Shown here piece after piece: positions 16,454-25,784 of a stretch of DNA of 64,000 nucleotides. How positions within the stretch are numbered: position 1 is the stretch's first letter; every line of letters begins with the position of its first letter. The notes below the pieces were generated by a model that did no database searches, was not told the origin of the DNA, and saw only the letters and a list, made by a program, of their open reading frames with translations. The stretch is from Comamonas fluminis (lineage in GTDB: Bacteria > Pseudomonadota > Gammaproteobacteria > Burkholderiales > Burkholderiaceae_C), in contig NZ_CP066783.1 of assembly GCF_019186805.1 (NCBI RefSeq), positions 2,803,501 through 2,867,500 of the forward strand, in the 5' to 3' direction. The position numbers and the translations under genes were made by a program.

Positions 16454-17872
16454 CTAACGCTCAATCAGCGCATTGGCCTTGGCTCGCAGAATCGGCTTGA
16501 GCAGGTACTGCATCAGCGTGCGCTTGCCGGTGAGGATGTGCACCTCGGCCTGCATGCCAGGGATGATGGGGCGTGAGTCGTCCCCCACATGCGCTTTTTC
16601 CGTGCGCACCTTCACCACGTAGAAGGAGTTCCCCTTTTCATCCGTCACGGTGTTGGCGCCAATCTGCTCCAGCTTGCCCTGCAGACCGCCATAGATGGCG
16701 AAGTCGTAGGCAGTGAACTTCACCTCGGCCTGCTGACCAAAATGCAGGAAGCCAATATCGCGCGGGTTGACCTGCACTTCCATCAGCAGGGTGTCATCCA
16801 GCGGAACAATGTCCAGAATGTCCTTGCCCGGCTGAACCACACCACCCACGGTATTGGCCATCAGCGTGTTGACGGTGCCGCGCACAGGCGAGCGAACCTC
16901 AGCCAGCTTGACACGGTCTTCCAGCGCCACCTTGCCCTGCTCCAGCGTGCCCAGCTTGGACTGGGTTTCCGACAACTCGGAGCGCGCCTGGTTACGCATA
17001 TTCAGCTCAGACTCCTGAATCTTGCGCTCAGCCTCCTGAATGGCAGCCTGAATGCGCCCCATCTGGGCGCCTGCCGCTCTGGCTTCGCCGCAAAAACGGG
17101 CCACATCACGCTGCAAGCGCAGCAGATCCACCTCGGAGACCGCACCGCTCTTGAGCAGGGGCTTGGTCACCGCCAACTCCTCCGAGGTCAGGCTGCAGCT
17201 GGACGAAGCCTGGTCGCGGTTGGCCTGTGTCTCGCGCAGCTCTTGCTGGCGTTGGCGCAACTGGTCGCGGGCAATATTGACATTGGTACCCAGCTCCTGC
17301 GAGCGGGCCTCCCACATGCGGCGCTCCATCTCCACCACCTGCGGTGCTACGGACTGCACATCTTCAGGTGCCTTGAAAGGCTCACCCGAAGCCAGGGCCT
17401 GCAGACGTGCGGCCTTGGCCTTGAGCGCCAGCAGCTCGGCCTTGTTTTCGCCCAGCGATGAGCTGTAGCGCGTGGGGTCTATGCGCAGCAGCACCTGGCC
17501 TTTTTCAACCTGCTCGCCGGGGTGCACCAGAATTTCCTTGACGATGCCGCCATCCAGACTCTGCACCACCTGCACCTGCCGGGAAGGCACCACCTTGCCC
17601 TGCCCACGCACCACTTCGTCGATATGCCCCAAAGCCGCCCAGAGCAGCAAGACCAGCACCGTCAGCAGCGACACCCAGATCAGCAGGCGCGAGCCACGCG
17701 CCGTTTGCTGACCTGCGGCCCACTGCGCATCGGCCTTGAGGTCGTCGGGCTGGTGGGTGCTCACAGGCTCGCTGCCCTCCAGCAGCCAGTGCTCCACTTT
17801 CTGCCAGCGTTCACGCAGCGCCATCATCAGCCGCGAGGGCTTTTTCTCATTCATTTTTGAGGACTCGCTCAT
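16454..17872 (-). CDS. lapC: LapC-like membrane fusion protein (HlyD family) of type I secretion
   Basis: The 472-residue inner-membrane adaptor joins the ABC transporter to the TolC-like channel. One membrane segment near residues 62-82 (LLIWVSLLTVLVLLLWAAL) is followed by a biotinyl-lipoyl half (VQVVQSLDGGIVKEILVHPG), a long Gln/Glu/Arg-rich coiled coil (about 150-310), the second lipoyl half (AEVRSPVRGTVNTL) and a C-terminal beta barrel (PGMQAEVHILTGKRTLMQYL, the HlyD-family signature). Length and order are typical of LapC/HlyD. Its ATG overlaps the stop of the ABC transporter gene by 4 bases (ATGA), so the two are translationally coupled. Confidence 0.93.
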   Translation of the reverse strand: MSESSKMNEKKPSRLMMALRERWQKVEHWLLEGSEPVSTHQPDDLKADAQWAAGQQTARGSRLLIWVSLLTVLVLLLWAALGHIDEVVRGQGKVVPSRQVQVVQSLDGGIVKEILVHPGEQVEKGQVLLRIDPTRYSSSLGENKAELLALKAKAARLQALASGEPFKAPEDVQSVAPQVVEMERRMWEARSQELGTNVNIARDQLRQRQQELRETQANRDQASSSCSLTSEELAVTKPLLKSGAVSEVDLLRLQRDVARFCGEARAAGAQMGRIQAAIQEAERKIQESELNMRNQARSELSETQSKLGTLEQGKVALEDRVKLAEVRSPVRGTVNTLMANTVGGVVQPGKDILDIVPLDDTLLMEVQVNPRDIGFLHFGQQAEVKFTAYDFAIYGGLQGKLEQIGANTVTDEKGNSFYVVKVRTEKAHVGDDSRPIIPGMQAEVHILTGKRTLMQYLLKPILRAKANALIER

Positions 17873-20223
17873 GCCCTGCCTCCTGCGCCGCCAATGCGGC
17901 CTTGCTTGAGCGCCTCAATGACCTGATCCTTGGCTCCATCGGCCACGATCTTGCCGCCATCAATGACGATCAGCCTGTCCACCAGCGTCAGCAGCGCTGT
18001 GCGATGGGTGACCAGCACCATGGTCTTGCCCTGCGCTGCCTCCTGCAGGCGGCGCTTGAGCTGCGCCTCGCTCTGGTTGTCCAGATTGCTGCTGGGCTCA
18101 TCCAGCAGCAGCATGGCGGGGTCATGAATCAACGCCCGCGCCACGGCGATGGACTGACGCTGGCCGCCAGAAAGCGACTCCCCACGCTCGCCCACCAGCA
18201 TGTCGTAACCCTTGGGGTTTTGCGCCGCAAACTCATCCACCCCCGCAATGCGCGCTGCCCGCAGCATGTCTGCCTCAGTCGCGTGAGGAGCGCCCACCAG
18301 CAGGTTGTGCTTGAGGCTGCCGTAGAACAGCATGGGGTCCTGCGGCACATGGCCTATGGCACGGCGCAGGTCCACGGGATCGATCTGGCGAGCATCCATG
18401 CCATCGATCAACACCGCGCCTTCAGTGGGCTGGTACAGGCCCAGCACCAGCTTTTCCAGCGTCGTCTTGCCCGAACCAATGCGGCCAATAATGCCCACGC
18501 GCTCACCGGCACGAACAGAAAAGCTCACACCGGAAAGACTGTTTTGCGCGCTGCCCGGATAGCCAAAGCTGACGTTGCGAAATTCGATGGCGCCACGCAA
18601 ATCGGGGCGGGCCACATATTCACGCCCGGCTTCATGCTCCACCGGCATCTTCATATAGTTGTCGATGGAGTTCAGCGAGGTGCGGGCATTGTGAAACTGC
18701 ATCATCAGGCCCGCCACCTGCCCGAAAGGCGCCAGGCAGCGCCCCGCGATCATGGAAGCCGCGATGATGCCACCCATGGACAGCGCCTGCTCCTGCACCT
18801 GATACACGCCAATCACCACCACAGCCACCGTCACCAGTTGCTGCAGGGTCTGCACAAAATTGACGGTGCCAGAGGAGATGAACTTGATCTTGCCGCCCAT
18901 ATAGGCGATGTACTGGGTGGAGCTTTCCCACAGACGCTGCACGCCGCCCTGGGCATTGAGCGTTTTGACGGCTTCCAGATTGGTCAGCGACTCCACCAGC
19001 ATGGCATTGCGCTGCGATGACGCCTGGAAGGTCTTGAGCGTCAGCGCCTCCATGCGCGCCTGCGCCCAGAAGGACACGAGCAGGATCGCACCAATCGCCA
19101 CCACAGGAGCCAGCACCATCCAGGGCGATATCCAGGCGATAACCACCAAAAACAGGAGCACAAAGGGCAAGTCCACCAATGTGGTGAGACTGGCCGAGGC
19201 AATAAAGTCGCGCACCGATTCAAACGATCGCAGATTCGCGGCAAACGACCCCACTGACGCCGGACGGCTTTCCATGCGCAAGTCCAGCACACGCTCCATG
19301 ATCTGCGCCGAAAGCTGCACATCCACACGCTTGCTGGCCGCATCCACCACATAGGCGCGCGCCGTGGTCAGCACAAAGTTGAAGATCAGCACCAGCGAGA
19401 TGCCAATGGCCAGCACCCACAGCGTCTCCACCGCATTGTTGGGAACCACGCGGTCGTAGACATTCATGCTGAACAAGGGCATGGCCAGCGCGAACACGTT
19501 GATGAGCACCGCGGCCATCAGCGCATCTCGGTACAGACGCTTGTTCTCCAGCACCACGGCCCAGAACCAGTGGCTGCTGCGTGGCTGCACCTCTTTTTGC
19601 ACCGCACGCTGCTCGAAGTGAAACTGCGGGCGCACAAAGCACATCAGGCCAGCATAGCTTTGCTGCAGGCTCTGGGCGTCCACTTCGACAGGGCTCTCGG
19701 ACTCCGGATACTGAACGAGGAAGCGCCCCGCCTCCAGCGGCTTGAGCAGCAGGCAAGCCTGATTGCCGTTCAGAATCAGGATGGCTGGCAACAGCCCCTG
19801 GGGTACATCCACCAGATCGCGCCGCACAATGCGGGTGCTGAACTGGGCCCGCGCCGCAGCACGGGCCAGCAGCGATGGGGTGAGCCGCTGATCCACCAGT
19901 GGCAGGCCATTGCTCAGCGCCTGTGCGGTATAGGGCTTGCCATGCAGACGTGTCAGCTGCACCAGACAATCGAGCAGCGGATCCGCATGGGTGGCATGGG
20001 GCGGCAAATGCCAGCCGGCAGCTTGTGAAAAGCCGCCAGAGGATGCGGGAGGGGCAGAAGCAGAAGCAGAAGCGGCAGCAGAGCCAATAGAGCCAGCAGT
20101 GGCAGGTCCAGACTCTGACTTCTGACCCGGCGCGGCGTTACCCACCTTGCTTTCTACCGTTTCCTGCACGCTTGCAGCATCGCCCACGGGTGCCAGAGGC
20201 GGCGCGAATTCCGATTTAGACAT
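17869..20223 (-). CDS. lapB: LapB-like type I secretion ABC transporter with C39-like domain
   Basis: The 784-residue permease-ATPase powers adhesin export. The first 75 residues are a Ser/Ala/Pro-rich linker partly coded by a GCAGAA microsatellite (20054-20073). A C39-peptidase-like domain follows (ADPLLDCLVQLTRLHGKPY onward); it lacks the CG pair of active peptidases and so probably only binds substrate, as in the LssB/LapB subfamily. The membrane region spans about 235-520. The nucleotide-binding domain shows Walker A GRIGSGKTT, signature LSGGQRQSIAVARAL and Walker B MLLLDEPSSNLD. It fits the LapB family in length and architecture. It lies 15 bases after the 78-residue gene and overlaps the adaptor gene. 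Confidence 0.93.
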   Translation of the reverse strand: MSKSEFAPPLAPVGDAASVQETVESKVGNAAPGQKSESGPATAGSIGSAAASASASAPPASSGGFSQAAGWHLPPHATHADPLLDCLVQLTRLHGKPYTAQALSNGLPLVDQRLTPSLLARAAARAQFSTRIVRRDLVDVPQGLLPAILILNGNQACLLLKPLEAGRFLVQYPESESPVEVDAQSLQQSYAGLMCFVRPQFHFEQRAVQKEVQPRSSHWFWAVVLENKRLYRDALMAAVLINVFALAMPLFSMNVYDRVVPNNAVETLWVLAIGISLVLIFNFVLTTARAYVVDAASKRVDVQLSAQIMERVLDLRMESRPASVGSFAANLRSFESVRDFIASASLTTLVDLPFVLLFLVVIAWISPWMVLAPVVAIGAILLVSFWAQARMEALTLKTFQASSQRNAMLVESLTNLEAVKTLNAQGGVQRLWESSTQYIAYMGGKIKFISSGTVNFVQTLQQLVTVAVVVIGVYQVQEQALSMGGIIAASMIAGRCLAPFGQVAGLMMQFHNARTSLNSIDNYMKMPVEHEAGREYVARPDLRGAIEFRNVSFGYPGSAQNSLSGVSFSVRAGERVGIIGRIGSGKTTLEKLVLGLYQPTEGAVLIDGMDARQIDPVDLRRAIGHVPQDPMLFYGSLKHNLLVGAPHATEADMLRAARIAGVDEFAAQNPKGYDMLVGERGESLSGGQRQSIAVARALIHDPAMLLLDEPSSNLDNQSEAQLKRRLQEAAQGKTMVLVTHRTALLTLVDRLIVIDGGKIVADGAKDQVIEALKQGRIGGAGGRA

Positions 20224-20237
20224 CTTCGGGAATCAAT

Positions 20238-20474
20238 CTATAAAAGCTCTTCGCTGTCATCAATCAGGTCCAGCGAGTTGCGCAGACGCTGACGCGCGCG
20301 CTTTCGCTGGCTGAGTTTTTCCAGTGCCTGGGGCGGCAAATCTGTCAGCCGCAATGTTCCGTTGGCTAACAGCGCATCAATCAGGTCTTCCAGAACGCGG
20401 ATGAAGTCCGCATCCAGTGCGGACAACTCCTGTCTGGAAGACTGCTGCGACGACGGCGAATCGCTTTTATCCAT
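20238..20474 (-). CDS. Small conserved-looking protein in the type I secretion operon, function unknown
   Basis: A 78-residue soluble protein with no signal peptide or membrane segment. It has a Ser/Gln-rich head and a central segment FIRVLEDLIDALLANGTLRL, followed by TDLPPQALEKL and an Arg-rich tail. That central pattern (VLEDLIDxL, then LTDLP, then KL) recalls a short helical domain found in proteobacterial proteins misnamed 'tryptophan synthase beta subunit-like'; I recall this from memory and cannot verify it here. It sits between the TolC-like gene (46 bases) and the ABC transporter gene (15 bases), all on one strand, so it is surely co-transcribed. A role as a cytoplasmic accessory of export is possible but unproven. 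Confidence 0.75.
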   Translation of the reverse strand: MDKSDSPSSQQSSRQELSALDADFIRVLEDLIDALLANGTLRLTDLPPQALEKLSQRKRARQRLRNSLDLIDDSEELL

Positions 20475-20519
20475 CTCGTTTCAACTCTCTCAAAAAGGGG
20501 GAGACCTACTCCCCGCTCA

Positions 20520-22004
20520 TCACTGACGGGCGGCGCTGACGGGTTGCGCGCTCTGGTCAGCCGCGACAGGGCTCAGATTTTGTGTATCCGGCACGGAAGA
20601 CTGGCAGTTGCGCAGGAGATCGTCAGGCAGCTTCAGCGCCTGCTGCTCTTCTGGACGGCTGTCGTCATGCGGCTGCGCCAGCCCCAGAACCGGCAGAATC
20701 TGGCTTGACAAGGTCAGCCATTGGTATTCAGCCTTCTTGAGGTCGTACTGGCCATTGACCAGTGCGCGCTGTGCATCGAAGAGTTCGTTTTCGGTATTGA
20801 GCAAATCCAGCAACGAACGCTGACCAATCTTGAACTGCTGCTGGTAGGCCACCCGCACCTTGGAGGTGGACAGCACATGCTCACGCAGGAAAGGCATCTG
20901 CTGACGCAGGCGCGCCATATTGTTCCAGGTGATGGACAGCTCCTGCTGCAGATTGCGGCAGGTGTAGTCACGCACATCCTGCGCGGCATATCCCTGGGCA
21001 ATGGTCTGGCGCAGGCGCGCCTCATCCGCACCGCCGCGATACAGGTTGTAGGTCAGCATCAGCTGAACGCGGGAGCTCTGCACATCCCAGTAGGCCGACG
21101 AGTTCTGGTCGCGGTCACGCCCTGTGGATGCCAGGAACTCCAGCTTGGGCATATGCGCACCCTTGGCTGCCTTCTGCCCTGCTTCAGCCGCCTGCAGCAG
21201 CGCCTGCTTTGACAGCAGCAGCGGGCTGGCCCGCAGAGAATCACCAAAGTCCTTGTTGGCGCCAGACAGTGGCAGCTTGGCCGTCACCTCGGGCGCCGGG
21301 TCCATCACCGCAGCAGGATATTCACCCACCACGCGGCGATAGCGCTGCATCACGTCATTGAGGTTGTTGCTCTCCGTCATCAGATTGGCCTGCGCCAGAG
21401 ACAGACGACCGCTGGCCTGCTCCAGATCCACACCACGCCCCACGCCAGACTGCTGACGCTCACGCAACTGACCCAGCGTGACCTGGTGCGTGCCAAAGTT
21501 CTCACGCGCCAGCTTTTCCATTTCGCGGTAGCGCTGCACATCAAGGTAGGCACCCACCGCATCATTGGCCAGACTTTCCGTCGTGGAGCGCAGATCGTAG
21601 AACTTGGCCAGCTTTTCAAAGCCCAGCTGGCGGATGTTGCTGCTGGTGGTGAAACCATCAAAAATCAGCTGACGCAGCTGCAGATTCCAGCCGGGACGAT
21701 TCCAGTCCTGGTTGGGCGAATCCTGAATGTGGCTGCGCCACTCACGCCCCACCCAGCCCTGAGCCGTAACCTGGGGGCGCCAGCCACCACGCGCCACGTT
21801 CTGGCCTTCCATGGAAGAGCTGAAATCCTGAAAGCGCGCCTGCACTTCCGGGTGGGTCATCAGCACTTTTTCAACAACCTGCTGCAAACCTGTGCCCTGG
21901 GCATTGGCCTGCTGTGCATTCAGCGTTGCCTGGGCCATTGCGGCGCCCGCAGAAGACACCAAGCCCAAAGACGCTACCACTTGTGCAATCTGGCTGAATT
22001 TCAT
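20520..22004 (-). CDS. lapE: TolC-like outer-membrane channel of adhesin secretion (LapE type)
   Basis: The 494-residue outer-membrane export channel has a signal peptide ending near AGAAMAQA. Two TolC repeats follow, with long helical segments (VEKVLMTHPEVQARFQDFSS, GVGRGVDLEQASGRLSLAQA, QQFKIGQRSLLDLLNTENEL). The pattern F-x-x-G-x-x-S-x-x-D-x-L-x-x-E-x-x-x in the last block is typical of TolC/AggA/LapE. The C-terminal 60 residues after VLGLAQPHDDSRPEE are a variable periplasmic tail. The start is supported by GAGGGAG 8 bases before ATG. It is the first gene of the operon, so the promoter lies in the long gap upstream. Confidence 0.92.
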   Translation of the reverse strand: MKFSQIAQVVASLGLVSSAGAAMAQATLNAQQANAQGTGLQQVVEKVLMTHPEVQARFQDFSSSMEGQNVARGGWRPQVTAQGWVGREWRSHIQDSPNQDWNRPGWNLQLRQLIFDGFTTSSNIRQLGFEKLAKFYDLRSTTESLANDAVGAYLDVQRYREMEKLARENFGTHQVTLGQLRERQQSGVGRGVDLEQASGRLSLAQANLMTESNNLNDVMQRYRRVVGEYPAAVMDPAPEVTAKLPLSGANKDFGDSLRASPLLLSKQALLQAAEAGQKAAKGAHMPKLEFLASTGRDRDQNSSAYWDVQSSRVQLMLTYNLYRGGADEARLRQTIAQGYAAQDVRDYTCRNLQQELSITWNNMARLRQQMPFLREHVLSTSKVRVAYQQQFKIGQRSLLDLLNTENELFDAQRALVNGQYDLKKAEYQWLTLSSQILPVLGLAQPHDDSRPEEQQALKLPDDLLRNCQSSVPDTQNLSPVAADQSAQPVSAARQ

Positions 22005-23230
22005 TTCTTATCTCCCTCAATGGTTCGCTTCCACCTGGCAACACTCAACCCACCTGCCGTTCAGAACGCAAGATCTGCTGAGACCACAAAGTTGCTACTC
22101 GGATTAGAAGCCGTTGTTAATGACAAGCGCACGTCGCCACGACCGCAGATGCGGCGTACGTTGCTCGTTGAAGTCAAGGCAGGAATCCGGTGATTCCGTC
22201 AAACACAGCCGTGCTTGGTTTCATCGCTGGAGATGAGCAGCGAGCGGGACCATGAGTACGAGCACACCCAACCTCTGTTCATGCCTGAAAAAACATGAAC
22301 CGGGTTGGCCACTCGAAATCGTCCGGCTGGCAGCTACAAGCAGGCTGGCTGTGAAACCCGTTGGCTAGACACAGCTCATTTGGAGATTTCCTTTCCACAG
22401 GGGCAAGGCGGAGCCTCTGGCTTCTGGCCAGTGTTCTTTACGCATAACCTTGCATGCAAAACACCAGGGGTGGAGAGATCTCCTACACAACCACCCAACA
22501 AAATGTTTCATTTGACAATTTATCACCAAACTTATTTTCAATTGTTTCAGCTTACATGCATAGAAGGTTATTCCTACACAAAGTTCGGAGCTTTACTTTT
22601 CTAAGAGGTAACAATTTCTAAGTAGGCGATTCATCATGCCCGCCATTGATGAGCACTTCATGAGCCATGTCAAAGACATGCAATCAATGGTGCGCCCCTT
22701 GCGCAGAGCAGATATGCAAGCGCTTCAAACACAGGGTGATATGTGCCTGGCGTGAGACCTACCCTCAAGGAAGCCAAGCAATGGAGGAACACCGCAATCC
22801 ATGCACCAAAGAGGGTTCGCCTCACGAACAGTGCATAAAACGCATGGGCTTACAGGGTCACGCAGTCTTCGCCCAGAACTGGGTACCCTATTCTGGGTAG
22901 ACACTCCTGGGGTAGACCGGCCAATACATGCAAGCTGCTGCCCCACAAGCTCACCACGCGCTGACAAGCCAAGCCGTCAGCAGCAGGCTTGCTCAAGAAC
23001 TGAGGGGAAATTTCGTGTCTTCAAAGCACCGGATACCACACTTGATACCTCGCTCGGTAGTTTTAATGGCGCGGCTTTTTTCAGAGCATCCAACTGAACA
23101 CCAGAGCTGCGTTCAGCAGCGAATGATGCGGCGGTAGCGTAATGATCGAGGGCAGGTGCCGAATTCCACGCGATGCACAAGCCTGCGCGCCGCAACCCGC
23201 CACCTGGATGCCGCCAGGCTTCTGCCGTGC
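22005..23230. other. 1.2-kb gap with no recognisable gene
   Basis: No reading frame here has convincing codon use, a ribosome site or a familiar product. The stretch 22490-22640 is clearly richer in A and T than its surroundings and could hold promoters for the secretion operon, which begins at 22004 and reads left. Other visible structure is one long inverted repeat (22268-22308) and CCCAGAA/TTCTGGG around 22872-22896. I found no tRNA or riboswitch that I trust. Confidence 0.5.
22268..22308. promoter_or_regulatory. Long imperfect inverted repeat upstream of the secretion operon
   Basis: CCAACC-N3-GTTCATG pairs with CATGAAC-N2-GGTTGG, giving 13 base pairs with a small internal loop and a 10-base loop. 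It lies about 265 bases upstream of the TolC-like gene. There is no T run on either side, so a regulator site or a leader hairpin is more likely than a terminator. Confidence 0.35.
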
Positions 23231-23485
23231 TCACTGCGCCGGATGATCTCTGCGAAACAGCGCCCACTCCTCAATCTCCGCGCCATCGGGCAGCACACAA
23301 ATGCCATGCTCGCCTGCCGCCGTCTTTTCCATGCGCTGCTTGCCACCGAGCTTGGTGCAGTACACCGATGCCGGATTGGCCATGCCAAGGCTCTGGGGCT
23401 GCCGCTGCTCTACAGGCTGGCTGCAGCCGCTGACGGCAATGGCACCCAGAAGACTTACGGAGGCAGTGGTCAGGGTCTTTTTCAT
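23231..23485 (-). CDS. DUF333-type small lipoprotein (putative hemolysin-like)
   Basis: An 84-residue predicted lipoprotein. After MKKTLTTASVSLLGAIAVSGC, a lipoprotein signal ending at the lipid-modified Cys, the mature part has ANPASVYCTKLGGK, then GICVLPDG and EEWALFRRDH. That pattern (NPAS-x-YC-x3-GG, then C-x-LPDG, then E-x-W-x-LxR) defines the DUF333 family. Its molecular function is unknown despite the 'hemolysin' label in some entries. I chose ATG 23485 because the lipoprotein signal begins there; longer upstream starts give an unlikely N-terminus. It is read away from the YbaY-like lipoprotein gene at 23659. Confidence 0.85.
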   Translation of the reverse strand: MKKTLTTASVSLLGAIAVSGCSQPVEQRQPQSLGMANPASVYCTKLGGKQRMEKTAAGEHGICVLPDGAEIEEWALFRRDHPAQ

Positions 23486-23658
23486 GGGCCCAATATAGCA
23501 AACGGCTCTGGTCTGACCGGCCCTGCGCATTGCGAAAAACCGTGTGTTCGTGGACAGCGTTTGCAGAAATATCAGCCACGAGAAATCCTCGCACTCCTAC
23601 ACGGCCCGTTCAGACCGAAATGCCAGAATCGCGGCCTTCAATGTTCAAAGGAGTTTGT

Positions 23659-24117
23659 ATGAGTTTGCCTGTGTCCCAACGCCGTATTGCTCTGGCACTC
23701 GCCTTTTCTGCCGTAGCAGCTCTGGCTGCTTGCGCCCAGACCAGCAGCAATGCTGATCGCACAGCATCTGTCGCCACCATGAATACCGTGGAAGGCAAAG
23801 TGAGCTGGCGCGAGCGCATGGCTCTGCCACCCGATGCAGTGCTGGTGGTGGAAGTACAGGACACCAGCCGCGCCGATGCGCCTGCGCAGACCATTGCACA
23901 GCAAGCCATTCGCCTGCAGAACCTGAACCCGCCCTATAGCTACAAGGTGTCGGTTGACCCTGCCAAGCTGAACCCCGCAGCGCAGTACACCATCACCGCA
24001 CGCGTAAGCAGTGACGGCGATAAAAAGCTGATTTTCATCAACGATGTGGCCAACCCCGTGCTGACACGCGGCGCGGGCAACAAGGTGGATATGATGCTGG
24101 TGCGAACCGGCTCTTGA
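23659..24117 (+). CDS. YbaY/YscW-family lipoprotein
   Basis: A 152-residue predicted lipoprotein. The signal is MSLPVSQRRIALALAFSAVA followed by ALAAC, with the lipid-modified Cys at about residue 24. The mature domain begins VEGKVSWRERMALPPDAVLV and includes VEVQDTSRADAPAQ and PYSYKVSVDP, the beta-rich pattern of the YbaY/HslJ/YscW group, found in outer-membrane lipoproteins and secretin pilots. The start at ATG 23659 follows AAAGGAG by 5 bases; the upstream extension lacks a site and would bury the signal peptide. A terminator follows directly. It is monocistronic, and the physiological role is unknown. Confidence 0.85.
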   Translation: MSLPVSQRRIALALAFSAVAALAACAQTSSNADRTASVATMNTVEGKVSWRERMALPPDAVLVVEVQDTSRADAPAQTIAQQAIRLQNLNPPYSYKVSVDPAKLNPAAQYTITARVSSDGDKKLIFINDVANPVLTRGAGNKVDMMLVRTGS

Positions 24118-24145
24118 TCGCTCAAGGCTAGCCTCAGCCCCACCC

Positions 24146-24169
24146 AGCCCGCTTCAACGCGGGCTTTTT
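24146..24169 (+). terminator. Rho-independent terminator after the YbaY-like gene
   Basis: AGCCCGC pairs with GCGGGCT across a six-base loop and is followed by four to five T, 28 bases after the stop codon. Confidence 0.9.
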
Positions 24170-24242
24170 GCTGCGTGATTGCTTCAAAAAGATGAGCTTG
24201 ATGCGTCTGTCATTCATGGGTTTCGCTATCAAACAACAGGAA

Positions 24243-24278
24243 AGCGATTGCTTATCAAGCGCAAGCAGCTCTCAAAAC
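24243..24278. repeat. Dispersed intergenic element, copy 2
   Basis: GCTTATCAAGCGCAAGCAGCT, read on the other strand as AGCTGCTTGCGCTTGATAAGC, matches the intergenic motif seen at 54238 and 63913. It lies between two convergent transcription units. Confidence 0.45.
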
Positions 24279-24335
24279 AAAAGCGCGCAGTCTTTGACAA
24301 GAACTGCGCGCAGAAGCTGAAAAAGCAGCAAAGAA

Positions 24336-25784
24336 TCAGGATGGCTGGCTTGCCGCCTGCTCCTCACCACCCAGCGCCTTCCACAGGGTCACGCGGTTGA
24401 GCTGCTCACTCAGGCGCAGATTGATCAGCGTCTGCTGCGCGGTGTACAGGCTACGCTGCGCATCCAGCACGCTCAGGTAGTTGTCCACGCCAGCCTTGAA
24501 GCGGGCATTCGACAGATCAAACGCTTTTTGCGTATTGCTCACCATGCTGGTCTGGGCCGACAGGCGCTCGCCCCACTGGGCGCGGTCTGCCAGCACATCG
24601 GCCACTTCCTTGAAGGCAGTCTGCACGGATTTTTCATACTGGCTGATGGCAATGCGCTGGTTGCTCTCGGCCACCTGCACGGCTGCGCGGTTGCGGCCAC
24701 CGTCAAAAATCGGCAGCTTGACCAAAGGGATGAAGCTCCAGCTCTGGTTGTTGTTGCCAAACAGGCCATCCAGCTCGGTGCTGCCCGTGCCCAGACTGCC
24801 CGTGAGGGTGATCGTCGGGAACATGGCTGCGCGGGCCGCACCGATATTGGCGTTCATGGCACGCAGATTGCGCTCTGCCGCCTGCACATCGGGGCGCTTG
24901 AGCAATACGCTGGACGGCAGTGGCGTGGGCACAGCCTGCAAGGCTGCGGCGTTCGCATCCCCCATCAAGGCCTGAGAAGCTGGCAGCAAACGAGCTGGCA
25001 CCGGGCCACCCACCAGCAGCTGCAGCGTGTTGCGGTCGCGATCGACCTGAGAGGTGTAGCTGGCAACATCGCCACGTGCGGTGTCCACCGTGGTCTGGTT
25101 CTGGGCCAGCACCAGGCCGGAGGTGGAGCCCAGCTCATACATGCGGCGCGTCAGCTCAAAGGCCTTGATGCGGCTGTCCAGCGTGTCCTGCGCCAGCTTC
25201 AGGCGCGCCTGATCGGCGGCCAGCGTGAGCCAGGCATTGACCACATCCGCCACAAGACCGATCTGCACATTGCGCTGGTTGTCCTGGCTTTGCAGAAACT
25301 GCTGCAGCGAGGCTTCGCTGAGGTTGCGAATGCGCCCCCACAAATCCAGCTCATAGCTGGCAAAGCCCAGCTGCGCCGTGTATTGCTCGCTGATAGTGCT
25401 GCGCCCGGACGATGTGAGGTCCGCAGGCGTGCGCGTTCGATTGCCTTGGGCCTGAGCGGTGATGCCTGGCAGCAGATCGGCGCGGGTGATGCCGTACTGG
25501 GCACGCGCTTTTTCAATGCTCTCCACCGCCACGCGCAGATCGCGGTTGTGGGTCAGCGCCAGCGCCACCAGCTCACGCAGTTGCGGAGATTGCAGCCACT
25601 GCAAGGCCTGGGCCTGCTGCAGCGCCTGTTCGCTGGCCTGCACGGGGGCACCAGCTGTGGTGCTCACCGTATCGGGCACGGGCAACTCAGGCGCCTTGTA
25701 AACCGGCGCCAGATTGCAGCCCGCCAGCAGCATGGCGGTGCAGGCTGCGGCAAGAGAGGAAGTTTTCATCATCAGGCGCCTCAT
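24336..25784 (-). CDS. Outer-membrane efflux lipoprotein (OprM/NodT family) of RND pump
   Basis: The 482-residue TolC-superfamily channel completes the tripartite pump with the two genes upstream. The lipoprotein signal ends AAACTAMLLAGC, with Cys near residue 23. Two OEP repeats follow; LGFASYELDLWGRIRNLSEA is the hallmark of OprM/NodT proteins, and QTSMVSNTQKAFDLSNARFK with NYLSVLDAQRSLYTAQQTL closes the second repeat. The start codon overlaps the stop of the pump gene (ATGA), so it is translationally coupled. It is last in a three-gene operon. The length is normal for the family. Confidence 0.94.
   Translation of the reverse strand: MRRLMMKTSSLAAACTAMLLAGCNLAPVYKAPELPVPDTVSTTAGAPVQASEQALQQAQALQWLQSPQLRELVALALTHNRDLRVAVESIEKARAQYGITRADLLPGITAQAQGNRTRTPADLTSSGRSTISEQYTAQLGFASYELDLWGRIRNLSEASLQQFLQSQDNQRNVQIGLVADVVNAWLTLAADQARLKLAQDTLDSRIKAFELTRRMYELGSTSGLVLAQNQTTVDTARGDVASYTSQVDRDRNTLQLLVGGPVPARLLPASQALMGDANAAALQAVPTPLPSSVLLKRPDVQAAERNLRAMNANIGAARAAMFPTITLTGSLGTGSTELDGLFGNNNQSWSFIPLVKLPIFDGGRNRAAVQVAESNQRIAISQYEKSVQTAFKEVADVLADRAQWGERLSAQTSMVSNTQKAFDLSNARFKAGVDNYLSVLDAQRSLYTAQQTLINLRLSEQLNRVTLWKALGGEEQAASQPS

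Noticed and set aside
22667..22900. A 77-codon plus-strand frame in the long gap
   Set aside because: It has no ribosome site, Cys-rich unnatural composition and poor third-position bias.
22857..22925. Possible cyclic-di-GMP riboswitch (GGTCACGCA followed by hairpins)
   Set aside because: Only the first bases resemble the GEMM-I motif; the conserved CAAAG core and the receptor-loop sequences are missing.
24179..24400. A 73-codon plus-strand frame after the YbaY-like terminator
   Set aside because: It runs through an intergenic repeat into the antisense end of the efflux lipoprotein gene and has no start signal.
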